Shown: positions 18,460 to 30,501, numbered from the stretch's first letter. The stretch is 64,000 nt of DNA from Symbiodinium natans (GCA_905221605.1 CAJNDS010002812.1:377001-441000); one strand, 5' to 3'. Notes: generated by a model not told the origin, from the letters alone. Translations and numbers: made by a program.

Positions 18460-21091
18460 ATGCCGCGCCCGCGCAAGCGGTCGAAGTCAGGTCAGTGCTG
18501 TAGTTGCTGAGTAAGTTGGTGGCCTAATCTTTTTTTGGGGGGGATGATTTATACATATACATAGATATATGTATGTATAGCTTTGTATACAGATATGTAT
18601 AGCTTTACATGCATATACATATACATATGCATATACATATACATGTACATATACAAATATATACATGCACACATACATGCATACATACATACATACATAC
18701 ATACATACATACATACATACATACATACATACATACATACAATACACCTCATGATTTCCAAGAGGTTAACCCCCCCAAGTTGCCCCTAGAAAACACAGCC
18801 AACAAGGAACAGATGCTTGCAGCCTTGTTTGTGGCTGATAGGTTGCCTATGATAAGCCCCCCTAAACCCAACCCTAAACCCTAAACCCGAAACCCTAAAC
18901 CCCGAAACCCCGAAACCCGTAAACCCCTAAACCCCTAAAGCCAAAACCCAACATCCTATTGTTTCAGCTGATGGCCAAGCAGCGTCCAGGTCCACGGGTT
19001 TAGGGTTTAGGGTTTAGGGTGAGGTTCGTTTACTGTGAGGTTCATGGGTGGTTGTAACTGGGGTTCCAAGTGGGAAAACTATAGCCATAAGTGGTTATCG
19101 CCCTATTAAAGCACTCATAACCCTACATATAGCTACCCATGAACCTTCAAGTAGGTCTCGGGATCGACGGTTTAGGGCTTCATAGGGCTTGGGGATCACT
19201 GGGCTGCTGTTTAGGGTTCAGGGTTCAGGGTTTAGGGTTTCGGGTTTAGGGTTAGGGTTTAGGGTTTAGGGTTTCGGGTTTAGGGTTTAGGGTTGCTCCC
19301 TTGTGAATTCAGGTGGGCCCAGCGCACTGCCAAGCTCAGCAAGGTCGCCTGCGCCCAAGTCCTCGCACTCCCTTTGAGTTTTGTCTACCCTACCTGAAGG
19401 CTATTGTAGTTCTCTTCTGGTTTAGTAATAGGGGACTCTAGTATAGTACCCCAAAAAAGTGCTACACAGGAGCCTTTAACTTTAGGTAGTATCCAGGCAG
19501 GAAGACGTGTTCGTTCGTTGATGTCTTCTTGGAATGGCGGGTTCGGGTTTATGCTTCACGGGGCTTCCGGTGCATGACAGTGCATAGGGAGTAACTGGCT
19601 CCCTACTTGCCTATATGGCTTCGGGGTTCAGGGCCAGGACTTAGTAAAATTGGGTTCAGGGTTCCTTGACAGAACAACAGAGCCCTTTCTTGGTGCCTGT
19701 GCAGCCAGCCTTGTATGTGAACATCGCTGTTTAAGGTTGGAGAGGCCAAAGGGAACTTGGATACCAAAAACCCAAAGCTCTCTACACCCCAACCTTTAAT
19801 ACCCTAAGTCCATAACCCTAACCCTCCCAAACCCCTAGATACTCTCCCTGAACCCATAAACCCTTATGAGCCCCATCAAACACAGAAATCCTTGCAAGCT
19901 CCTTAAACCTCGAAGCCCTAGGCCCGGGCACGCGTTGCCTTCTGTGGCGGCCGAAATCGATGATGAGTCGCAGTACGACGAGCTGGGGGTCTTTAGAGGC
20001 ACATCCTGGTTACCCAGGGACTCCCAAGACATTCTTATATCACTAACAAGTAGTCCTTGAATCTGAGGAGCCCCCTACAACTTAAAGCCTAAATCCCTAA
20101 ACTCTACACCCTGAATCCTAAACCCTAAGCCCATAGCCCTAATCCCTAAGCCCTAAAGGCCTCCCAAGCTTCATGAGTTTTGCCCCAAGCCTTCAACCCT
20201 GACAAAAAAGACCCAACAGCCTAGTTCAAGGGTTTAGGATGTATAGGGTTGAGGGTCGAAGCATTGTTGGGTTCCAATTACGAATCACACTGCCATCCTT
20301 TTTACACGGGGCTTTTATTCTTGGGCTCTTTGTTTACAAGCAGGTTCTGAGATGTGTAGGGATTTTGCTTAAGCTTCATTTGGTTCCCTTTTGTCAGGAT
20401 TACAAGCAAACAGCCCCTCCCTGCAGGGTTGAACCACCCGAAGCCCTAAACAACCCTAAGCTCTCCACCCTAGAAACCCGAAACCCTCGCAACCCTAGAA
20501 ACCCTGAAAACCCTAGATACCCTAGAAGCCCGAGAAACCCTAAACCTCTAAGCTCCTCAGCATTCCTTCAGGCCCTGCGCTTTTCTCTGGAGCGGCGGCG
20601 GAAAGAACGTCTCTGCACCGGAGGCTTCGGCGTGGAGGCCCTCTATAACAGCGCACAAAAGGCTTTTGCTTTCCATTCCGGGGTGGGTTTAGGGTTTAGG
20701 GTTTAGGGTTTAGGGTTTAGGGTTTAGGGTTTAGGGTTTAGGGTTTAGGGTGTATGGGTTTCGTGGTTTTGGGCCTGGGGGCTTGGCATTAAGGATTTGG
20801 ATTTCGGGTTGGATTTTGGGGTTTCAAGAGTGCGCGACTTGAGTTTGCCAATTGTCATGTGCGACATGTCTCATGGAGCTTTGTAGCCTAGACCCTGTGT
20901 CTGAAGCGGCTGGGACCCTCAACGCCATGCCACAACCCTAAATAATCCATACAGGGAAGTGGTTTCCCCCCCCCCCCCCCCAACCTAGGCCTTTGACCCC
21001 CCCCCCCCCCCCCCCCGCTTCGCATCCCAAAACCGCCCCAGAGGACTGAAAGGCCGCTGTGATGGCGAGGCGCCTTGCCACAGTGTTGTAA
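18460..21091 (+). CDS. Possible multi-exon gene, hypothetical small protein
   Basis: Proposed exons: 18460-18490 (MPRPRKRSKS, donor GTCAGT), 18968-18989, 19313-about 19380 (WAQRTAKLSKVACAQVLAL), 19922-19988 (PGHALPSVAAEIDDESQY then DELG, donor GT), 20572-20682 (ALRFSLERRRKERL ... GFGVEALYNSAQKAF) and 21053-21091 (AAVMARRLATVL then TAA). Phases agree at four of five junctions; the third needs a GA donor. Introns again hold TTTAGGG tracts and a family D element (19031). The product would be about 120-150 residues, basic at the N-terminus. No family recognised. The grouping into one gene is inference; exons 4-6 are the best supported. Confidence 0.45.
18560..18740. repeat. ACAT/ACATAC microsatellite
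   Basis: Tandem CATA units, perfect from about 18675 to 18740. Confidence 0.95.
19031..19154. mobile_element. Inverted-repeat element, family D
   Basis: TACTGTGAGGTTCATGGGTGG at left and CTACCCATGAACCTTCAAGTAG at right are inverted repeats. Interior TATAGCCATAAGTGG resembles the 15709 copy. Confidence 0.75.
19387..19498. mobile_element. Inverted-repeat element, family B, reverse copy
   Basis: TACCTGAAGGCTATTGTAG at left and GGAGCCTTTAACTTTAGGTA at right: the reverse complement of the common family B consensus. Confidence 0.7.
20693..20750 (+). repeat. Telomeric tract (TTTAGGG)
   Basis: Eight heptamers. Confidence 0.95.
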
Positions 21092-22700
21092 GGGTTTAGG
21101 GTTTTGGGTTTATAGTTTAGGGTGTAGGGTTTAGGGTTTAGGGTTCTGGGCCAGGTAGGCCCTTTGCGATGTGCGTGTACACGCAAGATCTGAGAACTGT
21201 TGTGTTGGGAGAGTTGGTGAAGACGAGCCAAGGCTGCAGAAACCCCTGTAGGGTTCTGCTTTAGGTTCTGGGCCTAGAGTGTAGGATTTGCCGTTTTGAA
21301 GTTCTCTGAGGGAATCATGGGCCATCTGAGTAGGGCTAGGGTCTTCTGGTTCAGGCTTCTTGGTGAGAAGTTGTTTCTGCCTTGGGGTGTGCAGAGTTTG
21401 GCGTCCTAGCTTAGCAAGTTTCATTCGTTCACCTTGCAAGCCGCGGCGAAGCAACGGCATCCCCACACCCATTCGGCCTAGGGTTTAGGGTTTAGGGTTT
21501 AGGGTGTAGGGTTTAGGCTTTAGGGTTTAGGGTGTAGGGTTTCCAACATTCCCACATAAAAGGTGGTGCTTGAACATAAGGGTATAAAATGCCCAGTATT
21601 CATTACGGAAGATAAAAGCACATTTCGGTTTTGCGTGCGGGTATGAAGCTTCGGGGTTCAAGGGATTTGAAAGCCAAGCCTTCTAGTGAGCCATGAGACC
21701 CAACACGTTGTACCTGCATTCTCTTAATCAATCCTTAGGCCCCAAACCCTACCCTAAGCCCTAAGGCCAAAGCCTAGAAACCCTAAACCTTAAGCCCTAA
21801 ACCCCCTAAACCCTAAACCCTGAACCCTGAACCCTAAAGCCTTGTCAAGGCACAGGAGGCCCGGCCACCACGGACGGCGGAGCGGGAACGAAGAGGTGCG
21901 TGGGTTTAGGGTTTAGGAAGTTAAGGGTTTCTAGGCTTTGGGGTTTAGAGATTTTTGGGTTTAGGGTTGGGCTGCGCCTGCTCGAAGGTTTGAGAATGTT
22001 GTTCAATTCGGAGATCATTTGTGCGCGTGGCTGTATATTCGGTTCTCTTCTCAGACTGTTTTGTAGGGTACTCTATAACACATATTCATTTTTATGTTTA
22101 TATTCATAGTTGATTTTCTTCTTCTTATATTTGTTTGTAATTCTATTTTTCATGTTTATTTGCAGTTCTATATATCCCTGCGCAAGAGACCTAGTTTTGA
22201 ACAGGCGCCAGCGCTTCGCCATCGCTGGGCAACCGGCCGACGCTGCCCGCCCGTGCGGCCACACGCTGGGGGGCCCAATTGCACCAAAGATTCCTTTGTC
22301 ATCGCTATGTAGGCGCGCACTCAAACTTGTTCGTACAAGAAAAGGTGATGTGCTACATCGGGAACAATGAATTTATTGATCGATCTGGTATTTGACCGGC
22401 ACCCAGTTTTAAAACCTTTCTGCTTCTCCTTTTCAGAAAAAGGGGCCGTGAGAGGGGCGAGCTCCAAGTTTGCATCATTGCCGGTCCTGTCTCTTGTGAT
22501 GGTGTCCTTCTTCATTGGTTGTCCTCGTTCTCCAATAAATTTGGCCAGTCAGCGGGGGCGAGCTGACAAGGCTCCTAGAGTAGATTTCGCCCGCTCGCCA
22601 CCTTGAGCCTGAAGTTCGAACCCTGAAGCCTCCAACCCCCTAAGCCTCCCCCTGAAATTCACCCCCCCTCCCCCCCAGAAAGAACCGTTGTCGGGAGCTT
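21092..22700. other. Mostly unassigned, with telomeric tracts
   Basis: TTTAGGG tracts lie at about 21478-21541 and CCCTAAA-like copies at 21780-21835. One exon-like piece is at 21847-21893. From 22080 to 22170 the sequence is AT-rich. An open stretch after TTGAACAG|G (about 22203) is not recognised. Confidence 0.3.
21847..21893 (+). CDS. Exon-like segment, Arg/Glu-rich
   Basis: TGTCAAG|G, peptide AQEARPPRTAERERR, donor GTGCGT. A TTTAGGG tract starts ten bases after the donor. Confidence 0.35.
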
Positions 22701-22820
22701 CTTGAAAGCAGCAAGCCTTGGGCTTTGAGAAGATTTGAAGAGAGCAGACCCTCAGTGAGGGAGAGCCATGGTTCCCCCTGCCTTGAGAGTCATGCCATAG
22801 CTCTGCTCTCCTGTCTCGAT

Positions 22821-23096
22821 ATGTTACACGTCAGGATGATTTCAGGCGAAGTGGTGACGAGCATGGCTGTGGAGGAGCTACATGCTGTGAGGGACTTGAA
22901 AGACCAGTTGCATCAGCGGCACAGCATGCCCCCAAGGTTTAGGCAGAGGCTTCTCTTCAACGGCAAGAGTATGGATGATACAACCATGCTGGATAAGCCC
23001 ATGGACCTGGACCTTGTCCTGCTAACATTCGCCGACGTCACCCAGTCGCAGGTGGACGAGCTGACAGCAGCCACTAACGAGGGCTTCATAGACGAG
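22821..23096 (+). CDS. Ubiquitin-like/ankyrin exon 1
   Basis: The whole ubiquitin-like domain; ends GAG|GTAGGC, phase 0. Confidence 0.9.
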
Positions 23097-24544
23097 GTAG
23101 GCAGTTTCGGAACGGCCTGAACTACTTGCGCAACAAACCCACTTGAGTAGCTGCATCTAGCGCGGCGGTGGTTGCGAGTTTCCCAAATTCTTCACCCGCA
23201 AAAGAACAAGCAAGATGGGACATTTTCAAAAAATGAATGCCAAAAAGGGTGAAGCAATGCGCGTCGCCAAGCAAAAATTCAAACGCTCCGATGCCATTGA
23301 AACCTCCCTGCAGCTCGTGCCACAAAGGGAGGTGCAAGCAGAAACGCCGGTTCTGTTTTGAAACCTTTAGGTCCCCACTGCCCCTGGGCATGGGCTTCAA
23401 CGCGGATGTGAATTTCGATAATTCCGGGGGCGCAGAGAGCAAAACACGAGTTTGACTTCTCACGCCGACTGCCTTGCTTGGAGCTTAGGCTCTGAGAACT
23501 GGGGCGAGACCTGACAAAGAGCTCAGCCTGAAGTTGGCTCTTGAAGCACTGTACCGCGCATCACGGCGTCTACTAAACAACCAAGAAAATTGCGCAGAGC
23601 TGTGCGCATGCACATAAAAGGAGTTCCAGCAGACATCAAAGATGGGAGAGCCGCGATTGCATTTTCTTAGCTCTAGATGTTGTTCACTGGTGAGTTGCTT
23701 TGTTTTTGCGCCGAGCATGTTGGAAGTTAGAGAAATGGTTGCTCAAGCAGATGAGTTTCCGCTTCGATCCCAATGGTGGAGTCCTTCAGCTTCCTAAACC
23801 CTGTAGTTTAGGGGTTTAGGGGTTTAGGGTTTAGGGTTCAGGGTTTCCTTGAAGGTGGAAGTCAAGCTGCAGCTTCCCCTAGACCCGGACTTGCCTGACT
23901 CGCACGGCAGCAGAGCTCTGGGGGTTGCATCCCAAGGTGGCTACATCGAAGTCATGTGCTTCTTGGTAGTAAGGGGTTTAGGGGTCTAGGGCTCTTAGGG
24001 CTTATAGGGCTTAGTAGTAGATCAATAAGGAAGCGTTAGCTTTTCTTTGGGGGGGGGGTTCAGTAATCCCAGTATCATCCCAACAGTTTAACTTTCAGTT
24101 GCCAGCATGGCAACTGGACAAGGTTTGCTGCTGGAGGCCGGAGCCAACAAAGACCTGGCGGACATGCGTGGCTTCACGCCGCTAATGCAGGCGTCTCGCG
24201 GTGGCCACGTCGAGGCGGCACGTTTTTTGCTGGAAGCCGGTGCAGACAAAAACATGCCGAACTTCAGAGGGCCGTTCCATGGCATGACAGCTCTGATTAT
24301 GGTATCTGAACGCGGCTACGACGACGTGGCGCGTTTGCTGCTAGAGGCCGGTGCCGACAAGGACATGGTAGATAACAGCGGCCACACAGCTTTAATGAGA
24401 GCATCTCAAAACGGTCACGCCGAAGTTGTACGATTGCTGCTGATGGCTGGCGCCAACAGAGACTTGACAAACATCGGCGGCTGGACCGCAATGATGTTCG
24501 CCAACAAAGAGAACCATCCTGAGATCGGCGAGCTGCTGTCATGA
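22821..24544 (+). CDS. Ubiquitin-like / ankyrin-repeat protein, 3 exons
   Basis: Spliced frame of 266 residues. Residues 1-75 form a ubiquitin-like fold: MLHVRMISGEVV at the first strand, then LKDQLHQRHSMPPRFRQRLL and a beta-strand ending DLVLLTF. After a linker (DELTAATNEG) come about five ankyrin repeats with the usual G-TAL--AS--GH-EVVRLLLEAGA pattern, to the stop TGA. Known: this architecture is a large dinoflagellate family, presumably scaffold proteins; the exact role is unknown. The start at 22821 fits family N-termini rather than the in-frame ATG 96 bases upstream. The join of exons 2-3 restores EVMCLLLEAGANKD and needs a GC donor. Confidence 0.92.
23097..23854 (+). other. Intron 1 of the ubiquitin-like/ankyrin gene
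   Basis: A 758-base GT-AG intron. A short TTTAGGG tract sits just before the acceptor (about 23806-23845), and the rest is unique. Confidence 0.8.
23855..23957 (+). CDS. Ubiquitin-like/ankyrin exon 2
   Basis: TTGAAG|G; reads VEVKLQLPLDPDLPDSHG then one ankyrin repeat. Ends with one base of a Cys codon before GC (GCTTCT). Confidence 0.85.
24123..24544 (+). CDS. Ubiquitin-like/ankyrin exon 3
   Basis: GACAAG|G; four more ankyrin repeats and the stop. The third repeat has a short insertion (GPFHGMT). Confidence 0.9.
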
Positions 24545-25775
24545 CTCCTGCGGGTCAAAAAAAGGTACATAAAGAAACTCTGTGTTGGGCCGAAGCCAGG
24601 ATAAATCGGATAGTTGTACGAGTGCGTACGAGTGTGGCTTAGAATAAGAATGGTCATGAGAATGATAGTCATTCCATGAACCAGAACCATCCTAAACCCT
24701 AATGCCTTTAATCCCTATAGCCAACAATCGTGGGGTAACATTGTACATTTTTAAGGATACTTAAACTCAATAAGGAATAGATTTTTGTGATTTTTCATAC
24801 TATCCCAACCATGAACTAGATTCGCGTTGAGGGTTCACCGCATCCTGGGGTTTGGTCGCCCCCGAGCAAGAGCGAGAGAGAGAGGGACAGAGATACAGAG
24901 AGCAAGAGAGCACCGCCCACCCACACTTAGGCATTAATCCCACCCTGAAGAAAAGTTCGCAGCATGGCAGCTGGCGTTCAGGGGGCTTAGCCTGGATGAT
25001 CTGGAGGGCCTTGACATTCCGGGGCCTGATGTCTGATGTTGCATCTGCCAGAACCGACACAAACAAATGTAAGTTCTGGCCGTGGGCTGCTGTGCAAAGC
25101 TGCCCGTTGAATTTTGTTTCCGAGGTGATGCCCAAAGATCTCCAACCCGCCACACCTAGCAGCCAAAGGAGTAGCAGCAGTAGCAAAGCCATTGCAACGT
25201 TGCACGCACACACTTATATGCATGTACAGTACACCTGTATGAGACGCATAAGCACATAGGGGTATGTATATATATATATGTATATATATATATATACATG
25301 TGTATATATATATACACACCACACCTATGTCTGCCTTTTTGCTCTGCCCTGGCTAAATGCTCCGCAGCTTACTAGTTTCGGGCGTACTCCTAGCGCAAGC
25401 TTCATACGCAGGATCTCAGGCTCTACACTAGGATGCCCAGTAGTGCCCTTATTCCCTTTTTGGGGGCTGGTTCTCCTATAAGCCCCTTTAAGCAAAAAAG
25501 GGCACCCTTTTTAATCCTAGGTTACTGGGCAACCTAGTACATCCATGGTATGCTGGACCTTGCCCCTAAAAGGGGGATGTGCCCATGAGAAAAGTATATT
25601 TGCCTTCTTCAAGTGGGTATATGATTACTTCACACGCACACCCGAAGCCCCAAACCCCGAAACCGTCGGGCGGGAACCTAAACCCTAAACCCCAAACCCT
25701 AACCCCCAAGCCCTAAATCCTAAACCCTAAACCCTAAACCCCAAACCCTAAACCCAGCACATTCCATGCCCATAG
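24545..25775. other. No clear gene; microsatellite and element fragments
   Basis: GAGA-rich patch at 24868-24915 and a TA microsatellite at 25264-25316. A family F right-arm-like sequence (GGTTACTGGGCAACCTAG) lies near 25518. CCCTAAA copies run at 25676-25755. Open frames on both strands near 24850-25260 are not protein-like enough to call. Confidence 0.35.
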
Positions 25776-25821
25776 GCCGGGTGTCTCCCATCTCACTGCT
25801 GGCGGTGGCCGCTTGGCTTTG
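25776..25821 (+). CDS. Exon-like segment, hydrophobic
   Basis: CCATAG|G, peptide RVSPISLLAVAAWL, then GT. It could be part of a membrane helix or signal peptide. Flanked on both sides by telomeric tracts. Confidence 0.35.
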
Positions 25822-26085
25822 GTATAGGGGTTTTGAGTTTAGGATTGAGGGTTTAGGGTTTATGGTTTAGGGTTTAGGGGTTTAGCGTTTAGGGTTCAGG
25901 GTTCCTCAACAAAAAAGGGAGAACATACCACCAACCATACCGTACACTTCCCCGTTTAAGGAGTAAAAGGTTACCAATGGGCAATGGGCAAGGGGTTTTT
26001 GGGGGTAAGGATTGGGCCTTCTACGGGAGATGCTTTCTGTGTTTCGGGGCTGTTTTTGTTGTTATCGTCGCTTCGAGGCTCCCAG

Positions 26086-26121
26086 GAAGCTAGGAGGACA
26101 CCGAAGCACTTCATCCCGGAA
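26086..26121 (+). CDS. Exon-like segment (12 codons)
   Basis: CTCCCAG|G, peptide EARRTPKHFIPE, donor GT. A TTTAGGG/TTTGGGG tract begins 35 bases later. Confidence 0.35.
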
Positions 26122-27154
26122 GTTTGGGTTAAGGGTTAAGGGTCGGGGGTTGCTGGGATTTAGGGTTTGGGGTTTAGGGTGTGGGGTTTAGGGTTTGGGG
26201 TTTAGGGTTTGGGGTTCAGGGTTTAGGGTGTGGGGTGTGGGGTTTAGGGTTTGGGTTTCTCGAGAGACCTATATACATCAATGAGGTATTGTTCCGATAC
26301 ATATGTCTCTCTCTCTCCTTCTGCAGAGGGCAAGATTGCTCTCAAAGCCCTAGGCCTAAATCCGAAAACCCTAAACTACGAGTAGTAGTTTGGTTTGGAA
26401 GAAGGCTTTGAGAAAAGCAAAGCCCTAAACCCTAAACTTCTTTTATGTTCAGATTCTGTGTGTAGTGTGAGAAAAATCTCATCGTAAAACGTGCTAGAAG
26501 TTAAAATCTAATTGTGATGACTAGCTTTCGGATTTTCTTGTCTTGTTTCAATAAGAAGATTTGACCCAGCCGAAATTTGATGAACCAGTTTGGGTTGTGT
26601 AACTTACTTAGAATCACAGGCACATCCGAAGATTCCGGGAAAGGGTTTACAGCAATTTGGCCTGTGTGACCGAAAGTTTCTGTGAGTTAGGGTCCCTTCT
26701 TGGGCATCCCAAGTACGGGATTCCCCACCGACCCATAACGTAGAGAACTGGCCCTATGGCTTAAGTATAAAGTACAGGAGATTACAGGAGCGCCGACTCA
26801 TAATTCTATCCATGAACCTTTGGGTAGGGATTGGGGTCTGCCTTCCGTCTGCGCCTACGCTCGGGGAGCCGAGATCACAGATGCTTTTGTGATGGTAGAG
26901 AGTACCTAAACCCTCCCATGCAGGACCGTTTTGGGGTAGTATACTCGAACTACACCCTTCAAAGCATGGTGCTTTTGTTCACTGCTAGGTTGCCTTGAGA
27001 TTTAGGAATGTAAATGTTCTTGCACGCTTGGACCTGCTCACCTGAGGAGCGAATCTATGGGGTGTGTCCCCAGGCGCCTTTTTTGGTGCGGTTGATCTAG
27101 CACCTGTAGTTCAGGGCTGCCTAAACCCTAAAACCTGCCTGCGACTACACCCTA

Positions 27155-27250
27155 CCCAAAGGCTCCTATGTAGTACCTTTGTTGGGTAGTATACTACCCC
27201 CTTCAACTATCCCCCAAAAAAGGAACTACACTAGAGCCTTTAGGTAAGCC
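27155..27250. mobile_element. Inverted-repeat element, family B
   Basis: TACCCAAAGGCTCCTATGTAG at left, AACTACACTAGAGCCTTTAGGTAA at right. Confidence 0.8.
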
Positions 27251-27267
27251 CTAAACCCTTCTTGCAG

Positions 27268-27320
27268 CTGGCAGTCTCCGCTGAAAGCCCCTCAATGCTT
27301 TGCCAGATCCTGGAATTGGG
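27268..27320 (+). CDS. Exon-like segment
   Basis: TTCTTGCAG, peptide LAVSAESPSMLCQILEL, donor GG|GTTTCC. It starts 18 bases after a family B element whose right end reads TTTAGGTAAG. Confidence 0.4.
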
Positions 27321-27407
27321 GTTTCCATGATCAGTATACTATTCGGTGAACCAGAAACCCATCCAGCAAAGATTGCCTTCGTCTCGGGAGTGCCTGTACA
27401 GGAACAG

Positions 27408-27482
27408 GATTTAGGGTTTAGGGTTTAGGGTTTAGGGTTTAGGGTTTAGGGTTTAGGGTTTAGGGTTTAGGGTTTAGGGTTT
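27408..27482 (+). repeat. Telomeric tract (TTTAGGG)
   Basis: Ten near-perfect heptamers. Confidence 0.95.
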
Positions 27483-27573
27483 GGGTCTAGGGTCTAGGGT
27501 TTACTTCAACAGAGGGTCGATGTTTGGCTTAGGCCGAGGGTTCGCGGGACCCCCGAGCCCCCCCAAACCACAG

Positions 27574-27613
27574 GCATCGCCACATCGTTCTTGCGATCTT
27601 TCGGCTGTTCCGG
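27574..27613 (+). CDS. Exon-like segment
   Basis: ACCACAG|G, peptide HRHIVLAIFRLFRG. A second frame is also open, so the reading is uncertain. Confidence 0.3.
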
Positions 27614-28085
27614 GGAGGGCACCCTCTTTTTTCCCCCAACTCTGCGAACGGACTGGCATGCTTAAGTTCTTCATACACAACTTAGGGTCCTTCGCAGAGC
27701 GCTAGTTAATCGGCATATGATAGGGAACACAACGTCAAGAAAATCGACCCCCAGAGCCAAGATAAAAGCTGGAGCATGCCAGGCCAACGCCAAAAACAAA
27801 GGCAAAGAACCACGAAAAGAAGTACATACGTAGAGGGTTTCCAAGAGCTCTGGGCAGGACCAGGCCTCTCCGCGACCCTCATCCCCACAGTGCAGGGAAG
27901 ACGCCCTAGCAGTTCTGAACTTCAAGTTATTTAGGGGCTACTCACTAATTGGGACTACATAAGGTATATGCCTGTATATGTATATTATATACATATATAC
28001 ATAGGGCTAAACCTAAACCCTAAACCCTAAACACTAAACCGGTCCCTTTTAGGGGTCCCTCCTTGTCCCCCTTAAGAAACTGCAG

Positions 28086-28149
28086 GCAGGTGTGCTTCCT
28101 CCGCTGGCAGCTGGCGCCCCGCCGGACGCTTCCCAGGCGGATGCCGAAC
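28086..28149 (+). CDS. Exon-like segment, Ala/Pro-rich
   Basis: AACTGCAG|G, peptide AGVLPPLAAGAPPDASQ then ADAE, donor GTAAAA. A likely linker region. Confidence 0.4.
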
Positions 28150-28302
28150 GTAAAAAAAGCACATTGAAGCTAAGGTTGAAATTTAGGGTTTAGGATTTAG
28201 GGTTTTGGGTTTGTGTTTACCTAGACTAGCCTTTGCACAGTAAACAAGAGGGTTCAGCATAGCCAATACTGAGGGCAGGCTTCAACAACTTACGCAATTG
28301 AG

Positions 28303-28371
28303 GCTAGAAGCCCTGCTAGCTTTGCATTTGGATCATTTGGATTCCTTGGGCGCTGACCCGCATGATTTGGG
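28303..28371 (+). CDS. Exon-like segment, leucine-rich
   Basis: ATTGAG|G, peptide LEALLALHLDHLDSLG then ADPHDL, donor GTGCAC. Helical in character. Confidence 0.4.
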
Positions 28372-28501
28372 GTGCACGGTGGGTTTAGTCTCGCACCCTT
28401 TCCTCGGACGAATCTCCTTCATTCCCCCCGTTTTCTGGGTGTCCTACAAGGAAAGGTTCGTGTTTTTTTTTCAACTTTCCTCTGGAACCCAACCTTAATC
28501 C

Positions 28502-29034
28502 CTAAAACCCTAAACCCTAAAACCATGAACCCTAAACCCTAAACCCTAAAACCATGAACCCTAAACCCTAAACCCTAAAGCCATGAACCCTAAACCCTAA
28601 ACCCTAAAACCATGAACCCTAAACCCTAAAACCATGAACCCTAAACCCTAAAACCATGAACCCTAAACCCTAAACCCTAAAACCATGAACCCTAAACCCT
28701 AAACCCTAAAACCATGAACCCTAAACCCTAAACCCTAAACCATGAACCCTAAACCCTAAACCCTAAAACCCTAAACCCTATACCCTAAACCCTAAACCCT
28801 AAAACCATGAACCCTAAACCCTAAACCCTAAACCCTAAACCCTAAAACCCTAAACCCTAAACCCTAAACCCTAAACCCTAAAACCATGAACCCTAAACCC
28901 TATACCCTAAACCCTAAACCCTAAAACCATGAACCCTAAACCCTAAACCCTAAACCCTAAACCCTAAACCCTAAACCCTAAACCCTAAACCCTAAACGGC
29001 CCTAAACCCTAAACCCTAAACCCTAAAACCATGA
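28502..29034 (-). repeat. Higher-order telomeric array with CCATGAA spacer
   Basis: Two or three CCCTAAA heptamers alternate with AACCATGAA, giving 23-30-base higher-order units repeated about fourteen times. The order suggests duplication of a mutated block, not fresh telomerase product. Confidence 0.9.
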
Positions 29035-29056
29035 ACGTCCTGACCCGAGTTGCCAG

Positions 29057-29104
29057 GATGCCTCCGACAGCTCACGAAGCCGGAGCCGAGAGCGCCATAT
29101 GGAG
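29057..29104 (+). CDS. Exon-like segment, Arg-Ser rich
   Basis: GTTGCCAG|G, peptide DASDSSRSRSRERHME, donor GAG|GTGGGG. RS-type composition; wedged between two telomeric tracts. Confidence 0.45.
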
Positions 29105-29610
29105 GTGGGGCATGAGGGGTTTAGGGTTTAGGGTTTGGGGTTTAGGGTTTAGGGTTTAGGGTTTAGGGTTGAGGGTTGAGGGTTCGGGGTTCGGGGTTTG
29201 GGGTTTAGGGTTTGGGTGTTGGGTTTTTGCGGGGTTGGCCACAGGAATAGGCCGTAACTCCATATCAGCACCCCCCCCCCCCAGGCCAGGTATCGTTTGA
29301 GATCTCGTTCTTCCCTACAAGCGGGAACCCCAAGGGTAATGACCCTAGACCTCCAGCTACTTAATTATAGCTTCTTAGGGGGCTCTAGCCCTCACCCCTG
29401 ATTACCAAATCATACATAGGCGTGCGCTTGAGCGTCAAGGGCCAAACAGAATGATCCATGACTCACACTCGAGGCGGCCACTTTGTAGAGCATTGGGGGC
29501 TTCGAAGCCCAATTCTCACACATGCTGTTCTACATGTGGGCAGTCTTGATTTTGCCTCACTTCTGCCATCTGTTCTTATAGCATTTGGTTCCCCGAAGGG
29601 CCTTTAACTC

Positions 29611-29704
29611 TTAGTAGCTGAGTAGGCAACCTTTGACATGTTGGGGTACATGTAACCCAGAATTGAAAGGTAAACCTTTTTAGGCCCAGGGTACTGAGCA
29701 ACTA
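29611..29704. mobile_element. Inverted-repeat element, family F
   Basis: TTAGTAGCTGAGTAGGCAACC at left and GGTACTGAGCAACTAG at right. Interior GGTAAACCTTTTTAGG. Confidence 0.55.
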
Positions 29705-30334
29705 GAAATTGGAACATGATGGTGTCTTATGGCTGAGCAGTCGTGGTAAAGGATTCAACCTCGAGCTGCTCAGCATCGCCTCACAAGCGTATGACTGCGT
29801 GGCGTCGGGCACGAGCATGCGTGCGTGCGCACGAACACACGTACACACATGCATGCATGAATGCAGGCATGGGTACTTAAATGTACACACGAATTCTGAG
29901 CCCTCGACCCTGAACCCTAGACCCAACAATGCCCAAAACCGAACGCCGCACATAATATACTTCCACATACATGATATTTTCAAACATAGTACGTACGGAC
30001 TACATAATGCATGGTGCGAGATATGAAAATATGTGAGATGTGAAATATGCAAAGTCGCAGTGCAGAATTTGAATTGTAGCGCCGAAAACGTGTCATAAGT
30101 AGTATATAGTAGATAGCACATAGAATGCAACAGACAATGCAAGATAGTAAACTCGCATATAACACACTTCAAATTCGGCAGATACATAAAATGACTTTTA
30201 TATACACATATATGTATATGCATATACATATGTATATGTATATATATATATATACACACTTCTAATTGCATGTCATATGATATTCTGTATGTGTATGCAT
30301 TTTGTAGACAGCAAACATCCTACCTAAATCACAA

Positions 30335-30402
30335 ACCCTAAACCCTAAACCCTAAACCCTAAACCCTAAACCCTAAACCCTAAACCCTAAACCCTAAACC
30401 CT
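30335..30402 (-). repeat. Telomeric tract (CCCTAAA)
   Basis: Nine heptamers immediately before an exon-like segment. Confidence 0.95.
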
Positions 30403-30417
30403 GCTTCTTGGGTGCAG

Positions 30418-30501
30418 GAGTCGCCCCTTGGCAGCCTTCAGCCTCACCGGGTGGGCCGGATGCTCCAGAAGTTGGGCTGCGGGTATGGGGAGGCCTCGCG
30501 T
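30418..30501 (+). CDS. Exon-like segment (28 codons)
   Basis: GGTGCAG|G, peptide ESPLGSLQPHRVGRML then QKLGCGYGEASR, GT donor. Bounded by CCCTAAA before and TTTAGGG/TTTGGGG after. Confidence 0.5.

Noticed and set aside
18487-18884. Met/Tyr/Cys-Val and Ile-His frames
   Set aside because: CATA microsatellite.
22725-22820. Upstream ATG of the ankyrin gene
   Set aside because: The added 32 residues do not resemble the family N-terminus; MLHVRMISGE at 22821 does.
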